Made by a program: the position numbers and the translations under genes. Positions 41,838 to 50,445 of a stretch of DNA of 64,000 nt are shown here, in pieces (positions within the stretch are counted from its first letter, which is position 1; the number at the start of each line of letters is the position of its first letter). The notes below the pieces were generated by a model that was not told the origin of the DNA, searched no databases, and was given only the letters and a program-made list of their open reading frames with translations. Origin of the DNA: Rhizobium sp. ZPR4 (lineage in GTDB: Bacteria; Pseudomonadota; Alphaproteobacteria; Rhizobiales; Rhizobiaceae); assembly GCF_040215725.1 (NCBI RefSeq), contig NZ_CP157972.1, positions 62,001 through 126,000 of the forward strand, given 5' to 3'.

Positions 41838-43539
41838 CGGCCATAAGTTGATGATTGGTTGGCTTCGCCAGTATCTTATCAAAGTTTGCGTCGCCGTTTT
41901 CGCCTCGATCGCTTGTCATCGACAAGCCGATCACTTTCATTCTTCTGTCGGGATACAATTTCCTGATCTGTGCAGCGAGCCCGGAAGCAGTTATTATGGG
42001 TATGTCGAGATCAATGAATATTGCCGCGTAGGAATGTGCTGCGGCAAAGTTGAGCGCCATTATCCCGGATTCTGCTATATCCGGTAAATATCCGTCGCTC
42101 CTGAAGACGGATGCAAAAGTCTCAAGCGATCCCAATTGGCCACCAACTAGCAGTACGCGGCGTGATGTCATACGGGGATTCTGTCTCTGCAGATCGTCAA
42201 CGGAAACTACCGGAACCGTCAGCTCGAAAAGGCTACCCTTCGGTTGGTTCGGGCTGATCGTCATCCGAGCGCCCAGTTGCACCAACAACGTCTGAACCAC
42301 TGACAGGCCAATCCCACGTCCGTTCCCGAGACTATAAAGCCCTCTTACCTGACCGTCGCCTTCGAGGGTCCTCTGCGGCAAACCCGGTCCCGTATCGGAT
42401 ATCAAGATAGTGATTTGCTTACTCTCCGGCCGGTACCGGCCGAGTTCAACCAACACCATTCCGTCTTGTGTATATTTTACCGCGTTAGAAATTAGATTAT
42501 GCAAGATTTGCGCGAGCCGTTCACCGTCCGCCGAGACGAAAATAGCTTCATCCTGGACGATCAAATCGAGGGTGAGCCCCTTTGATTCCCCCATCATCCG
42601 ATAATCCGTTACGACTTCTTTCACGAGCTCAACGGCGTCAAAAATTTTCGGTTGGGTCTCGATATAGCCGTTCTTACTGCGGGCCAGCGTGAGAATATCG
42701 CGCAATTGTACGGTCAGGCTGTTTGCTGCCCTCCGAATGCGGTTAGTCAGTTGACCTCTACTTGCGACCTCTTGTGGGTGTTCCAAGAGTTCCAGGGCCG
42801 AAACAATCGATTGGAGCGGAGTCCTAAGCTCGTGGCTGATCATGGCCAGGAATTCGATTTTTTCCTTTACCGCAGCTTCCTCGGCGGCGACCGCCTGGGC
42901 TTCCCTTAACGCACGCGCGCGATACCGCAGTGCGAGTACGATCAGCGAAACCAACGCGCAAACCAACAGTGCGACGACGACAGTGATGATCTTGGCTGCG
43001 CCTGCAATCTCTCTCGCTGCTTTCTCTTTCTGTAAACCATCCCGACTTCGGATCATGTTTGACAGTCTCAGCAGCGTGTCGTTTGCTTCCGCCAACCTTG
43101 CCGACAAATTTTGAGCGGTCTCGCGCGACAGATTCCCGTTTAGTGGCGGCAGCACCTCGTTTGCAAGGTCTCGCAAGGACGGCATTACACCTGCGATCTC
43201 AGGAATGCGCATATACAATCCGTTCAGTTCCGAAGGCTGCACAACAATATTCAAGCTCGAGATGAGAACATCAATATCCAAGGACACCGTCTCGCGATCG
43301 ACCTGCGCACCCGCGGCGATTAACCTCATATCGGTTTCGAGAATAAGTGCACCGCGTTGGGCTTGAGACAGCGGCCAATATGAATAAAATGGGTCGTTGT
43401 TGCCCATGCCCGTCGCGGGCAGATAGCGAAGTTCGAAGGCGCTCCACGCCATTATCATTGCCCACGCAACAACGATGATGCTCACGGGTATGCCGACCCA
43501 GGCCAAGTACGAGAGTTTCACTCGACGGTGATCCTGCAT
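41824..43539 (-). CDS. Hybrid sensor histidine kinase
   Basis: 571 residues: membrane segments near 12-32 and 184-206 flank a periplasmic sensor region; a HisKA domain has its phosphorylated His at 236 (MISHELRTPLQ); the HATPase domain shows HNLISNAVKYTQDG, DTGPGLPQ and GRGIGLSVV; a C-terminal receiver has Asp 510 (FIDLDIP) and Lys in ILAKPTN. It should pass phosphate to the receiver regulator at 40968. It overlaps the upstream molybdopterin-fold gene by 22 bases, so that protein is its likely periplasmic partner. Confidence 0.92.
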   Translation of the reverse strand: MQDHRRVKLSYLAWVGIPVSIIVVAWAMIMAWSAFELRYLPATGMGNNDPFYSYWPLSQAQRGALILETDMRLIAAGAQVDRETVSLDIDVLISSLNIVVQPSELNGLYMRIPEIAGVMPSLRDLANEVLPPLNGNLSRETAQNLSARLAEANDTLLRLSNMIRSRDGLQKEKAAREIAGAAKIITVVVALLVCALVSLIVLALRYRARALREAQAVAAEEAAVKEKIEFLAMISHELRTPLQSIVSALELLEHPQEVASRGQLTNRIRRAANSLTVQLRDILTLARSKNGYIETQPKIFDAVELVKEVVTDYRMMGESKGLTLDLIVQDEAIFVSADGERLAQILHNLISNAVKYTQDGMVLVELGRYRPESKQITILISDTGPGLPQRTLEGDGQVRGLYSLGNGRGIGLSVVQTLLVQLGARMTISPNQPKGSLFELTVPVVSVDDLQRQNPRMTSRRVLLVGGQLGSLETFASVFRSDGYLPDIAESGIMALNFAAAHSYAAIFIDLDIPIITASGLAAQIRKLYPDRRMKVIGLSMTSDRGENGDANFDKILAKPTNHQLMAVMRP

Positions 43540-44039
43540 AGTTGCCAGACCATCTGCGACACCGGTGTTGACACACTGAGCACTTCCGGGTGCGAGTCGA
43601 CTGGATAGACAGAGAAGATCGGTCCGAAGTCTCGTCGCGTTAAATCTTGTCCGTTTCGGCTAGTTGCTAAGATCATGCCGTATTTTTCGGCAAAGCCGCG
43701 GTCGACTGCAATCGTAAATTCGTCTAGGGCGCTTAATTCCAAACTCGCCCCCTGCGCTCCGACCCTCTCCAGCACACTCTTCAAAGTTGGTCCTGCGAAC
43801 TGCGCACTCATAGTCCAAGGTGTTCTCGTCAATATGCTCGTAGCCGGCAATGTCCGAAACTCTTGCTCGGACATTTCGTATGTATGATCCGAGGTGTTTG
43901 TTACGCTGATGTTTCCAGCAATTGTCAAAAACCCGCCTTTCTTGCATTGAGCATCGCCGGTGATAGACGATGCTGTCGCATTCGAGGCGCTGAGTATGCC
44001 TATTATCGCTGCTAAGAGAATTACCGGCCGGCTCAGCAT
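43518..44039 (-). CDS. Periplasmic molybdopterin-oxidoreductase-fold protein
   Basis: 173 residues with a signal peptide ending ATA before SSITGDAQC. The mature part follows the oxidoreductase molybdopterin-binding fold: a LTIAGNISVTNTSDHTYEMS start, EFRTLPATSILTRTPWTMSA, GPTLKSVLERVGAQGASLEL and a PEVLSVSTPVSQMVWQL end. The single Cys that would ligate Mo in sulfite-oxidase-like enzymes is not seen at that place, so it may sense rather than catalyse. Coupling to the kinase suggests a sensory accessory. Confidence 0.75.
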   Translation of the reverse strand: MLSRPVILLAAIIGILSASNATASSITGDAQCKKGGFLTIAGNISVTNTSDHTYEMSEQEFRTLPATSILTRTPWTMSAQFAGPTLKSVLERVGAQGASLELSALDEFTIAVDRGFAEKYGMILATSRNGQDLTRRDFGPIFSVYPVDSHPEVLSVSTPVSQMVWQLCRITVE

Positions 44040-44066
44040 TCAGCTCCCCTGTTCCTGTGCGAAAAA

Positions 44067-44732
44067 CTATGACAAGCTTGGCTGGATTTGCAAATACCCT
44101 GTGTCGTCCTTCGATAGGGGCCGTTCTGGCCAAATCGCCTTATAGGCATTTACAAGTCCTGGAGCGACATCCTTGAAGCTGACATATCGGCTACCGATGC
44201 TTCCGGAGAATGGAACTCGAGCTAGAAGACAAACGACAGGAATGGTCCCGGCGATATCGCGCCGAAGGATCTCAGGCACAGCCCCAATGGAGATAGCGAG
44301 GCGGTACAAGGCCCCTGGCGGAAATGGACGGATGTGCGTGGGATCGTCCCAGAATGAGTCGAAGCCATGTGCTTCGACATCGTCATCAGACTTCTTAAAA
44401 GCCGAAAGCTCACTCGGTGCCTCGATGTAAATGCGGCCTCCTGGACGAGTAATGCGCGCGAGCTCGACAGCGAAGCCCACTGGGTCGAGGAGATGTTCGA
44501 TCACGTGAGAGGCGATGGTTAGGTCAGCACTATCGTCTTCGAGATGAATTTTATGGCCGTCCATTGTGTGAAAAGATGCCCCAGTCGGACGCCCTGGCGG
44601 CTCGACTCGGTCTATGCCGATATAGCTATGCTGATGCTCGTGGCAAAGTTTAGCGAGATTCCAGCCAAAGCAGCCGATATCTGCCACGATTTGAGACCGT
44701 TTGGCGCTAAGCAGTTCCCGAATTTCGGACAA
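44067..44732 (-). CDS. SAM-dependent methyltransferase (class I, type 11)
   Basis: 221 residues. Motif I VADIGCFGWNLAKLC, an acidic YIGIDRVEP strand, then DDSADLTIASHVIEHLLDP and a RITRPGGRIYIEAPSEL post-motif mark a class I methyltransferase of the type-11 group. Substrate unknown. It is divergent from the microcin-like locus and follows the sensor genes on the same strand, with 27 bases between. Confidence 0.85.
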   Translation of the reverse strand: MSEIRELLSAKRSQIVADIGCFGWNLAKLCHEHQHSYIGIDRVEPPGRPTGASFHTMDGHKIHLEDDSADLTIASHVIEHLLDPVGFAVELARITRPGGRIYIEAPSELSAFKKSDDDVEAHGFDSFWDDPTHIRPFPPGALYRLAISIGAVPEILRRDIAGTIPVVCLLARVPFSGSIGSRYVSFKDVAPGLVNAYKAIWPERPLSKDDTGYLQIQPSLS

Positions 44733-44967
44733 TTTCCACCTCTTATGACAACGCTTCTATTCTCGCACTAAGCGATCGTTTTGGCTGCAAGGCCGCAATC
44801 AATCCACGCTATATCCGCTCTAATAAGCTAAATGCGCTAAAGTGTAGTCAAGTCAAGGGTTGACTTTGAACGCAATGCTTGTACCAATGCGCTGGTTGTG
44901 GGTTGGTAGGCGCCTCAACCTACAACGTTAGATTTTCCTAGTTGCTTGATAATATGTGGAGATATCA

Positions 44968-45345
44968 ATGCGTGAGCTTTCAATGCGCGAAATGGGTTCA
45001 ATCTTTGGCGGCGAAATGGGAGGTGGCGGCGCCGCGAGTGGTAGTGGGGGTGGCAGCTCAAGCGGTAGCGATCGCGGCGGCGGCAGCAACAATGGTAGCA
45101 GCGGCGGCGGGAATGGTAGCGGGGGTACGCAATATGCAGGCACAACTCCGCTCGGTGTACCGCTCGTTGTCAATCCACAAACAGGCCAGATACAGCAAAG
45201 CACCTGGTCGACTGTGTTTAAGGGATTGACCTATGCCCAAGCCCAAGCAATCGCTGCAAAAGATCCGGTGTTCAGCACGGAATGGAACCATGATGGTCAG
45301 CCCTCGAGCAATGGCAGCGGCCGGGGAACGAGCGGCGGCCGATAA
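44968..45345 (+). CDS. Microcin/colicin V-like precursor peptide with double-glycine leader
   Basis: 125 residues from ATG 44968 (GGAG six bases upstream; the frame reaches 44956 without such a site). The first 15 residues, MRELSMREMGSIFGG, match the double-glycine leaders of class II microcins and colicin V in length, the MRxL start and the GG end, so cleavage is predicted after residue 15. The mature part has a Gly/Ser-rich stretch (16-56), a TPLGVPLVVNPQTGQIQQST domain and a C-terminal WNHDGQPSSNGSGRGTSGG tail. The tail recalls the Ser/Gly-rich ends of siderophore microcins. Its exporter lies downstream. I see no immunity gene. A signalling or other exported peptide is possible. Confidence 0.75.
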   Translation: MRELSMREMGSIFGGEMGGGGAASGSGGGSSSGSDRGGGSNNGSSGGGNGSGGTQYAGTTPLGVPLVVNPQTGQIQQSTWSTVFKGLTYAQAQAIAAKDPVFSTEWNHDGQPSSNGSGRGTSGGR

Positions 45346-45380
45346 CGGCGGCGACAACCACCTCTATTGTTGAACTGGTC

Positions 45381-45417
45381 CCTCAGATGCTCTTTCCTGA
45401 GAATGCAGCATCTGGGG
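45381..45417 (+). terminator. Hairpin between microcin-like gene and export genes (attenuator?)
   Basis: CCTCAGATGCT (45381-45391) pairs with AGCATCTGGGG (45407-45417), one wobble, around a 15-base loop. There is no T-run after it, so full termination is unlikely; it could lower expression of the export genes or stabilise the precursor mRNA. The remaining 290-base gap holds no second leader peptide or convincing ORF. Confidence 0.4.
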
Positions 45418-45635
45418 GATTGTCGTAGGCGATTTGTGCAAAGAAAGCCCGCTGGCGCGTCGGAAATCAACCACATGCATTGTTGGCGCGCTGAGCGATG
45501 AAAAGTATCCGTTTCGTTTTCCCTGGAAAATGCTGAGTTTTCTTAATGTCGGTTCAATTCCATAGCGCTTTTCGTTCACGATCCGGCGGTGCTGAGCGGA
45601 AAATGCGACAAGTTCGCGTATTCGGATAGAACGGC

Positions 45636-46925
45636 ATGGATTCACTTTTGCTTTTCCGCCGTGAAGCCATTGATGCGCGACGCCACCAATGGATGGGCCG
45701 GCCACTATTGGTGCAGCCGGTATCCGTAACAGTAGTGGCCGTTATCAGCATCATTATCGTCGCTCTCGTAGTCGGCGTGATTGTATTCGGCCGATACACC
45801 AACCGGGTCAGGGTCAGCGGCACAATCGTGCCGGGCGCGGGAGTGACAGAGGTTTTTTCTCGCCAGCCAGGTCACATCATTAGCGGCATCGGTGAAGAAG
45901 GGACCACCGTAAAGCAGGGCGACGTTCTCTACACCGTCAGTCTGGACGACGTTAGCTCGATGGGCGAAACAGCATCGTTGGTGGAGAAGCAACTCCGAAT
46001 CCAAAGAGAGACGCTCATCACCGCTTTGACCGAGCGCGCGCGACTGGACGCAATTGACAAGGATGGATTGGGTACTCAGGAAAGCCAGCTTGGACAGGAG
46101 CTTGACAGACTGCACGAGCAGATAGCGACAACTTCCGAGTATGTTGAACTACTGAAAGGGCTCGCTTCAAAATACCGCTCTCTTACTGATCGAGGCGTAA
46201 CGGCAGAACGTGAGTTCGAAGCGCGTGAGGAAACGTACAAAGATAACCAACGACAATTGCAGAGCCTGAGGCGCCAGGAAGTGCAACTGCTCGCACAACG
46301 CTCGGAAGTTCAAACAAAGCTATTGGGCTTCGATACCAACGCTGCCTTGGCAATAGGCGAGCTTCGGCAGAGGATTGCGGTTATAGAACAGCAACTTGCT
46401 GAAGGTGCGGCCCGCCACTCCATAGACATTGTTGCACCGCGTGACGGCACTTTGACGGCGGTTATTGCCAAACCGGGCCAGATGATCATAGCCGGGGCGC
46501 CTCTTGTTTCCATTCTGCCGGCCGACAGCACACTTGAAGTACAACTCTGGGCGCCTAGCAGCGCCGTCGGCTTTGTTAAAGAAGGCAACAAGGTCCTAAT
46601 GCGATATGCCGCGTTCCCTTATCAGAAATTTGGCCAATACACTGGTGTCGTTACTAAAATTTCGCGTGTGACGATAAAGTCCCAAGACGGAACGGAACAA
46701 GGCGATGCTGCCGCGCAGGCTCAGAGAACAGCATCTTATCGAATTTCCGTTCGTCCTGACAGCCAGAATGTTATCGCATACGGCAAGCGGGAGCCGCTGC
46801 GCGCAGGTATGGCGGTGGAAGCCGAATTGATGCTGGACACCCGCCCGCTTTACCAATGGATTCTGGAACCCCTCTATAGTCTTCGCGGGTTCCCTGACAC
46901 ACATAAGGGCGGTAATTTTCAGTGA
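45636..46925 (+). CDS. HlyD-family adaptor of the microcin-like exporter (CvaA-like)
   Basis: 429 residues. A cytoplasmic start LLLFRREAIDARRHQWMGRP is followed by a membrane segment (about 31-50), lipoyl half motif GHIISGIGEEGTTVKQGD, a coiled coil (about 105-250), a second lipoyl half DIVAPRDGTLTAVIAKPGQM and the C-terminal REPLRAGMAVEAELMLDTRP. This is the CvaA-type of HlyD protein, in which the R-RRHxWxG start is typical. It overlaps the C39 ABC gene by 4 bases. Confidence 0.93.
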   Translation: MDSLLLFRREAIDARRHQWMGRPLLVQPVSVTVVAVISIIIVALVVGVIVFGRYTNRVRVSGTIVPGAGVTEVFSRQPGHIISGIGEEGTTVKQGDVLYTVSLDDVSSMGETASLVEKQLRIQRETLITALTERARLDAIDKDGLGTQESQLGQELDRLHEQIATTSEYVELLKGLASKYRSLTDRGVTAEREFEAREETYKDNQRQLQSLRRQEVQLLAQRSEVQTKLLGFDTNAALAIGELRQRIAVIEQQLAEGAARHSIDIVAPRDGTLTAVIAKPGQMIIAGAPLVSILPADSTLEVQLWAPSSAVGFVKEGNKVLMRYAAFPYQKFGQYTGVVTKISRVTIKSQDGTEQGDAAAQAQRTASYRISVRPDSQNVIAYGKREPLRAGMAVEAELMLDTRPLYQWILEPLYSLRGFPDTHKGGNFQ

Positions 46926-49021
46926 GTACAACCAAAAAGCTTCATTTCGGATTCAATCCCCGCCTTCCCGTTATCCTGCAGAGTCAGGTGACCGAGTGCG
47001 GCCTGGCTTGTTTAGCGATGGTTGCTAGTTATCACGGCCACCTGATTGATCTCGGAACCTTGCGGCGGCGGTTTTCAGTTTCGCTCGCCGGTACTTCCCT
47101 AATCGATCTTTCACGTATCGCCTCGACAGTCGCGATGGCAAGCCGGGCTCTTCGGGTCGAACTGGACGAATTGTCATTATTGAAGCTCCCCACGATCTTG
47201 CATTGGAAAATGCAGCATTATGTGGTCCTGAAGCGTGTCACGAAGAGTGGAGCGATTATTCATGATCCCGCGCGGGGATCGGTTCATGTTTCCCAAAAGG
47301 AATTGTCAGACTCCTTCTCGGGAGTAGTGCTCGAGCTCTGGCCCACCAATGGCTTTTCGCAGAAGGCTGAGACTCAAAAGATCCGCATGGCGGATCTTTT
47401 TCACAATATCACCGGACTCAAGCCGGCGCTGCTGCAAATATTCGCAATGTCGGCCTGTCTGGAGGTCTTTGCGATTTTATTCCCGATCGGAACGCAGGTC
47501 ATTCTGGACCAAGTCCTCGTCTCGACCGATTACGATTTGTTAAAACTGGTAGCTATCTGTTTGGCTGTCCTGCTTGTTCTTCAGACGAGCATTACTCTTG
47601 CTCGCTCGTGGGCGTCACTGATCTTGAGCACAAGACTCAGCGTCCAGTGGACAACGGCCCTGTATGATCACCTTTTACGCCTGCCTCTCTCCTACTTCGA
47701 GATGCGGCATATGGGTGACGTTGTATCACGTTTCGGGTCTCTGGGAGCTGTACAGCAGGCTTTGACGAGTGATCTTGTCGGCGTTGTCCTTGATGGCATC
47801 ATGGCCATCGGAGCATTGTCGATGTTGATCCTGTATGGTGGGTGGCTGGCGATTGTCGTGCTTGTCACCATGGTCCTTCATCTTGTTATACGAATCGCTG
47901 CTTACTTGCCCTACCGCAGAGCCAATGAAGCGTCGATTGTTCATGGGGCGAAGGAAAATTCGCACTTCATGGAAACGATCCGTGGGATTGCTAGTGTTAA
48001 GTCTCTGGATATCCATCAGCGTCGACGAGGTATTTGGCTTAATCTGCTGATTGATTCCGTCAATGCCCGCCTTCACATCCAAAAACTCGATTTTCTGTTT
48101 GGAACCAGCAATGCGGTGCTATCGGGAATAGACGGTATCATCATGTTGGTTCTCGGGTCCCAAGCCGTGATGCGTGGCGACATGACAATTGGGATGCTTA
48201 TGGCCTTCCTCGCCTATAAGGATCAATTCATTGGCCGGGTTGGGGCTCTGATCGACACTGGCATCCGGTTCCGTATGCTTAGTCTGCACGCCGAACGCAT
48301 CGGAGATATTGCGTTGACTGAACCTGAAGAGGATCTATCCCAGCTTACCCATCCGGCGGTGCTTTCTCGAGACAGTAGTCTCACGTTGCGCAACATTGCG
48401 TTTAGCTATGGAGAAGGCTTGCCGGAGGTTCTTCGCTCGGTGAGCCTTGAAATTGGAGAAGGTGAAAGTGTCGCAATCGTTGGTCCTTCTGGAAGCGGTA
48501 AGACGACACTTCTAAAAGTCATGTCGGGGCTCATCCAGCCGCGTGAGGGAGCGGTAGTCTTCGGTGACATGGAGATCCGGCGTCTAGGCTATGGCAACTA
48601 CAGGAGCCTGACGGGAACTGTGCTACAGGAGGACCGCCTGTTCGCAGGCTCGATTGCCGAAAATATTGCAGCTTTCGATCCGGGAGCTGATGTCTCGTGG
48701 GTACGTGAATGTGCACGACTGGCCGCAATCGGCGACGAGATTGAGGCAATGCCGATGGCCTACGAGTCGATGGTCGGCGATATGGGCAGCGCGCTATCAA
48801 GCGGACAGGTCCAGCGGCTGTTCCTTGCCCGAGCACTTTACAGACGACCGAAAATATTGTTCCTAGACGAAGCGACCAGCGATTTGGATGAGAACAACGA
48901 AGCTAAGATCAACGCGGCCGTTTCAGCTCTTAAGATTACCCGGGTTATGGTTGCACACCGTCCTTCTACGATTGCGATGGCCGGACGCCGCATTGAGATA
49001 GGCAGCTTTAAAGCCTCGTAG
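46922..49021 (+). CDS. C39-peptidase ABC exporter of the microcin-like locus (CvaB-like)
   Basis: 699 residues from GTG 46922. The N-terminal C39 domain has the oxyanion Gln 20, catalytic Cys 26 in QVTECGLACLAMVASYHGH, His 99 in MQHYVVLKRV and Asp 115 in IIHDPARG, so it should be active and cut double-glycine leaders. The six-helix membrane domain spans about 160-440. The ATPase has Walker A GPSGSGKTTLLKVM, signature LSSGQVQRLFLARAL, Walker B ILFLDEATSDLD and H-loop AHR. Together with the upstream adaptor it should export and mature the 44968 peptide. Confidence 0.95.
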   Translation: MSTTKKLHFGFNPRLPVILQSQVTECGLACLAMVASYHGHLIDLGTLRRRFSVSLAGTSLIDLSRIASTVAMASRALRVELDELSLLKLPTILHWKMQHYVVLKRVTKSGAIIHDPARGSVHVSQKELSDSFSGVVLELWPTNGFSQKAETQKIRMADLFHNITGLKPALLQIFAMSACLEVFAILFPIGTQVILDQVLVSTDYDLLKLVAICLAVLLVLQTSITLARSWASLILSTRLSVQWTTALYDHLLRLPLSYFEMRHMGDVVSRFGSLGAVQQALTSDLVGVVLDGIMAIGALSMLILYGGWLAIVVLVTMVLHLVIRIAAYLPYRRANEASIVHGAKENSHFMETIRGIASVKSLDIHQRRRGIWLNLLIDSVNARLHIQKLDFLFGTSNAVLSGIDGIIMLVLGSQAVMRGDMTIGMLMAFLAYKDQFIGRVGALIDTGIRFRMLSLHAERIGDIALTEPEEDLSQLTHPAVLSRDSSLTLRNIAFSYGEGLPEVLRSVSLEIGEGESVAIVGPSGSGKTTLLKVMSGLIQPREGAVVFGDMEIRRLGYGNYRSLTGTVLQEDRLFAGSIAENIAAFDPGADVSWVRECARLAAIGDEIEAMPMAYESMVGDMGSALSSGQVQRLFLARALYRRPKILFLDEATSDLDENNEAKINAAVSALKITRVMVAHRPSTIAMAGRRIEIGSFKAS

Positions 49022-49434
49022 CGGAAACTCGTAGAAGGGCTCAGGGCAAGAACGGCTCTCGCAGAAAGGCTAAGACCGAACGTCTTGCAACTCGGGGATT
49101 TTCCCGGGAACCCGCAGTGACTTGAAGCTTTCTGGAATTTGCGGTTCGGTATCCCAAGAATAGCAACCAGTGAGCGCTTCTTTCTATTGAAGGAGGTGAG
49201 CAAGTTCGACGATCTTGGCTCCTCCCACCTCCAGCGATACCCTCTTGTTCAAGAGTCCATCGATGACCGAACGAAGACCCGCACATCGTTACGTTCTGCG
49301 TAGGTTTTGCTAGGCAACTTGTTGTCAATCGAAGGCGAATGTCATCCTTGTTCCGACTCCTAGAAGGTAGCCATATTCAAGAAAGCTGAGGCGGTGAACG
49401 CACCGGCGCATCGCCTCATTCTCTTTGTTCCGCG
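49022..49434. other. Intergenic stretch after the export operon
   Basis: About 410 bases between the exporter and the minus-strand hydroxylase, with no protein-like frame. A short inverted repeat GGAGGTG/CACCTCC (49192-49198 and 49226-49232) is the only structure seen; no immunity-gene candidate. Confidence 0.4.
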
Positions 49435-50094
49435 TTAGTCGTCTGCCCATTCCCGCATAAGGTTCGCAGCCGCTTTGGCGATGAGATCCAGTTCGTGGCT
49501 TTTCCCGTGCCGATGCATGATTTCTTGCCTAGCCATGTCCAGATCAAGCAAAATTTCGCGCTTATGCCAATCCCTGACCAGACTTCGGACCCATGTCACA
49601 GCCACAAGCCGCTCACCGTTCGTGACGGCCTCCACGCGATGGATCATTGTCGATGGATACAAAATGGCTTCGCCTGGCGGTAGTTTGATTGCTTCCGAAC
49701 CACTTGGTGTTTCAATGACCAACTCACCGCCATCGTAGCTTTCGGGCTCGGACAGGAAAAGTGTCAATGATAGGTCCGTCCTCATGCCCCTGATGATCGG
49801 GTCGTCGACGTGATCGCCATATGCCATCCCAGGGACATACCGGCTGAAGAGCGGCGGAACGAACAGCTTGGGGCGAGCCGCAAATTGAAACACGGTGTGG
49901 CGGTTGAGAGCGGCGGACACTATTTCCGTCAGTGACGAGAGTTTCGCATCCTCCGCAGAAATCTGCAGGTTGTTTTTGACATCCTTGGCTTGCCAGCCAG
50001 CAGTGAGACGCCCATCGGACCAACTTGCGCCATCGAGCAAGTTTCCTATACTGACCAATTCATCGGCGCTTAATACATTCTTGAGTCTAAACAT
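49435..50094 (-). CDS. Fe(II)/2-oxoglutarate PKHD-type hydroxylase (PiuC/YbiX-like)
   Basis: 219 residues. The 2-oxoglutarate oxygenase fold shows the iron-binding His-x-Asp (GMAYGDHVDDPIIRG), a strand SYDGGELVIET, the AILYPSTMIHRVEAVTNGER block with the distal His and 2-oxoglutarate Arg. Length and the LLDLDMARQE region match PKHD-type hydroxylases of the PiuC/YbiX group, which are often near iron-uptake genes. No siderophore receptor is in this window. Start MFRLKNVLSADEL fits the family. Confidence 0.88.
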   Translation of the reverse strand: MFRLKNVLSADELVSIGNLLDGASWSDGRLTAGWQAKDVKNNLQISAEDAKLSSLTEIVSAALNRHTVFQFAARPKLFVPPLFSRYVPGMAYGDHVDDPIIRGMRTDLSLTLFLSEPESYDGGELVIETPSGSEAIKLPPGEAILYPSTMIHRVEAVTNGERLVAVTWVRSLVRDWHKREILLDLDMARQEIMHRHGKSHELDLIAKAAANLMREWADD

Positions 50095-50445
50095 GGCGAC
50101 CTTCGTGGTTCTATTGCGTTAGATGTCTGAGTGGGCAACTTGTTGGGCTACCTGCAAAATGGTGTCGACGGTTGCATGCACATCGAGGTTGGCGATAAGC
50201 GCTGTGCATGCTTGTGCGTCAATGTCCGACCTTCACTCCGATGGAGTCTCGCAGCGCCGACGTTCTAGGTAAATATATGCTTTCATATTTTCACAACGGA
50301 AAGCCTTGGTAGAAACCCTAGCATTGTAAGGGTGATAGCCACAACATAGTAAGGCCGTCGGGCCGAGATACCTGGCCCAACGAAATTCGATGGATTATTG
50401 AGATTAACTACCGTTGTCTGCAGCTGTTGAAGCTTTACCTCGACT
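50095..50445. other. Intergenic stretch without recognised gene
   Basis: 350 bases between two minus-strand genes. I see no protein-like frame and no clear terminator. Confidence 0.4.

Noticed and set aside
45364..45705. Minus-strand ORF in the microcin-adaptor gap as a possible immunity gene
   Set aside because: It overlaps the adaptor start, has no membrane segment or signal, and shows shadow-like composition.
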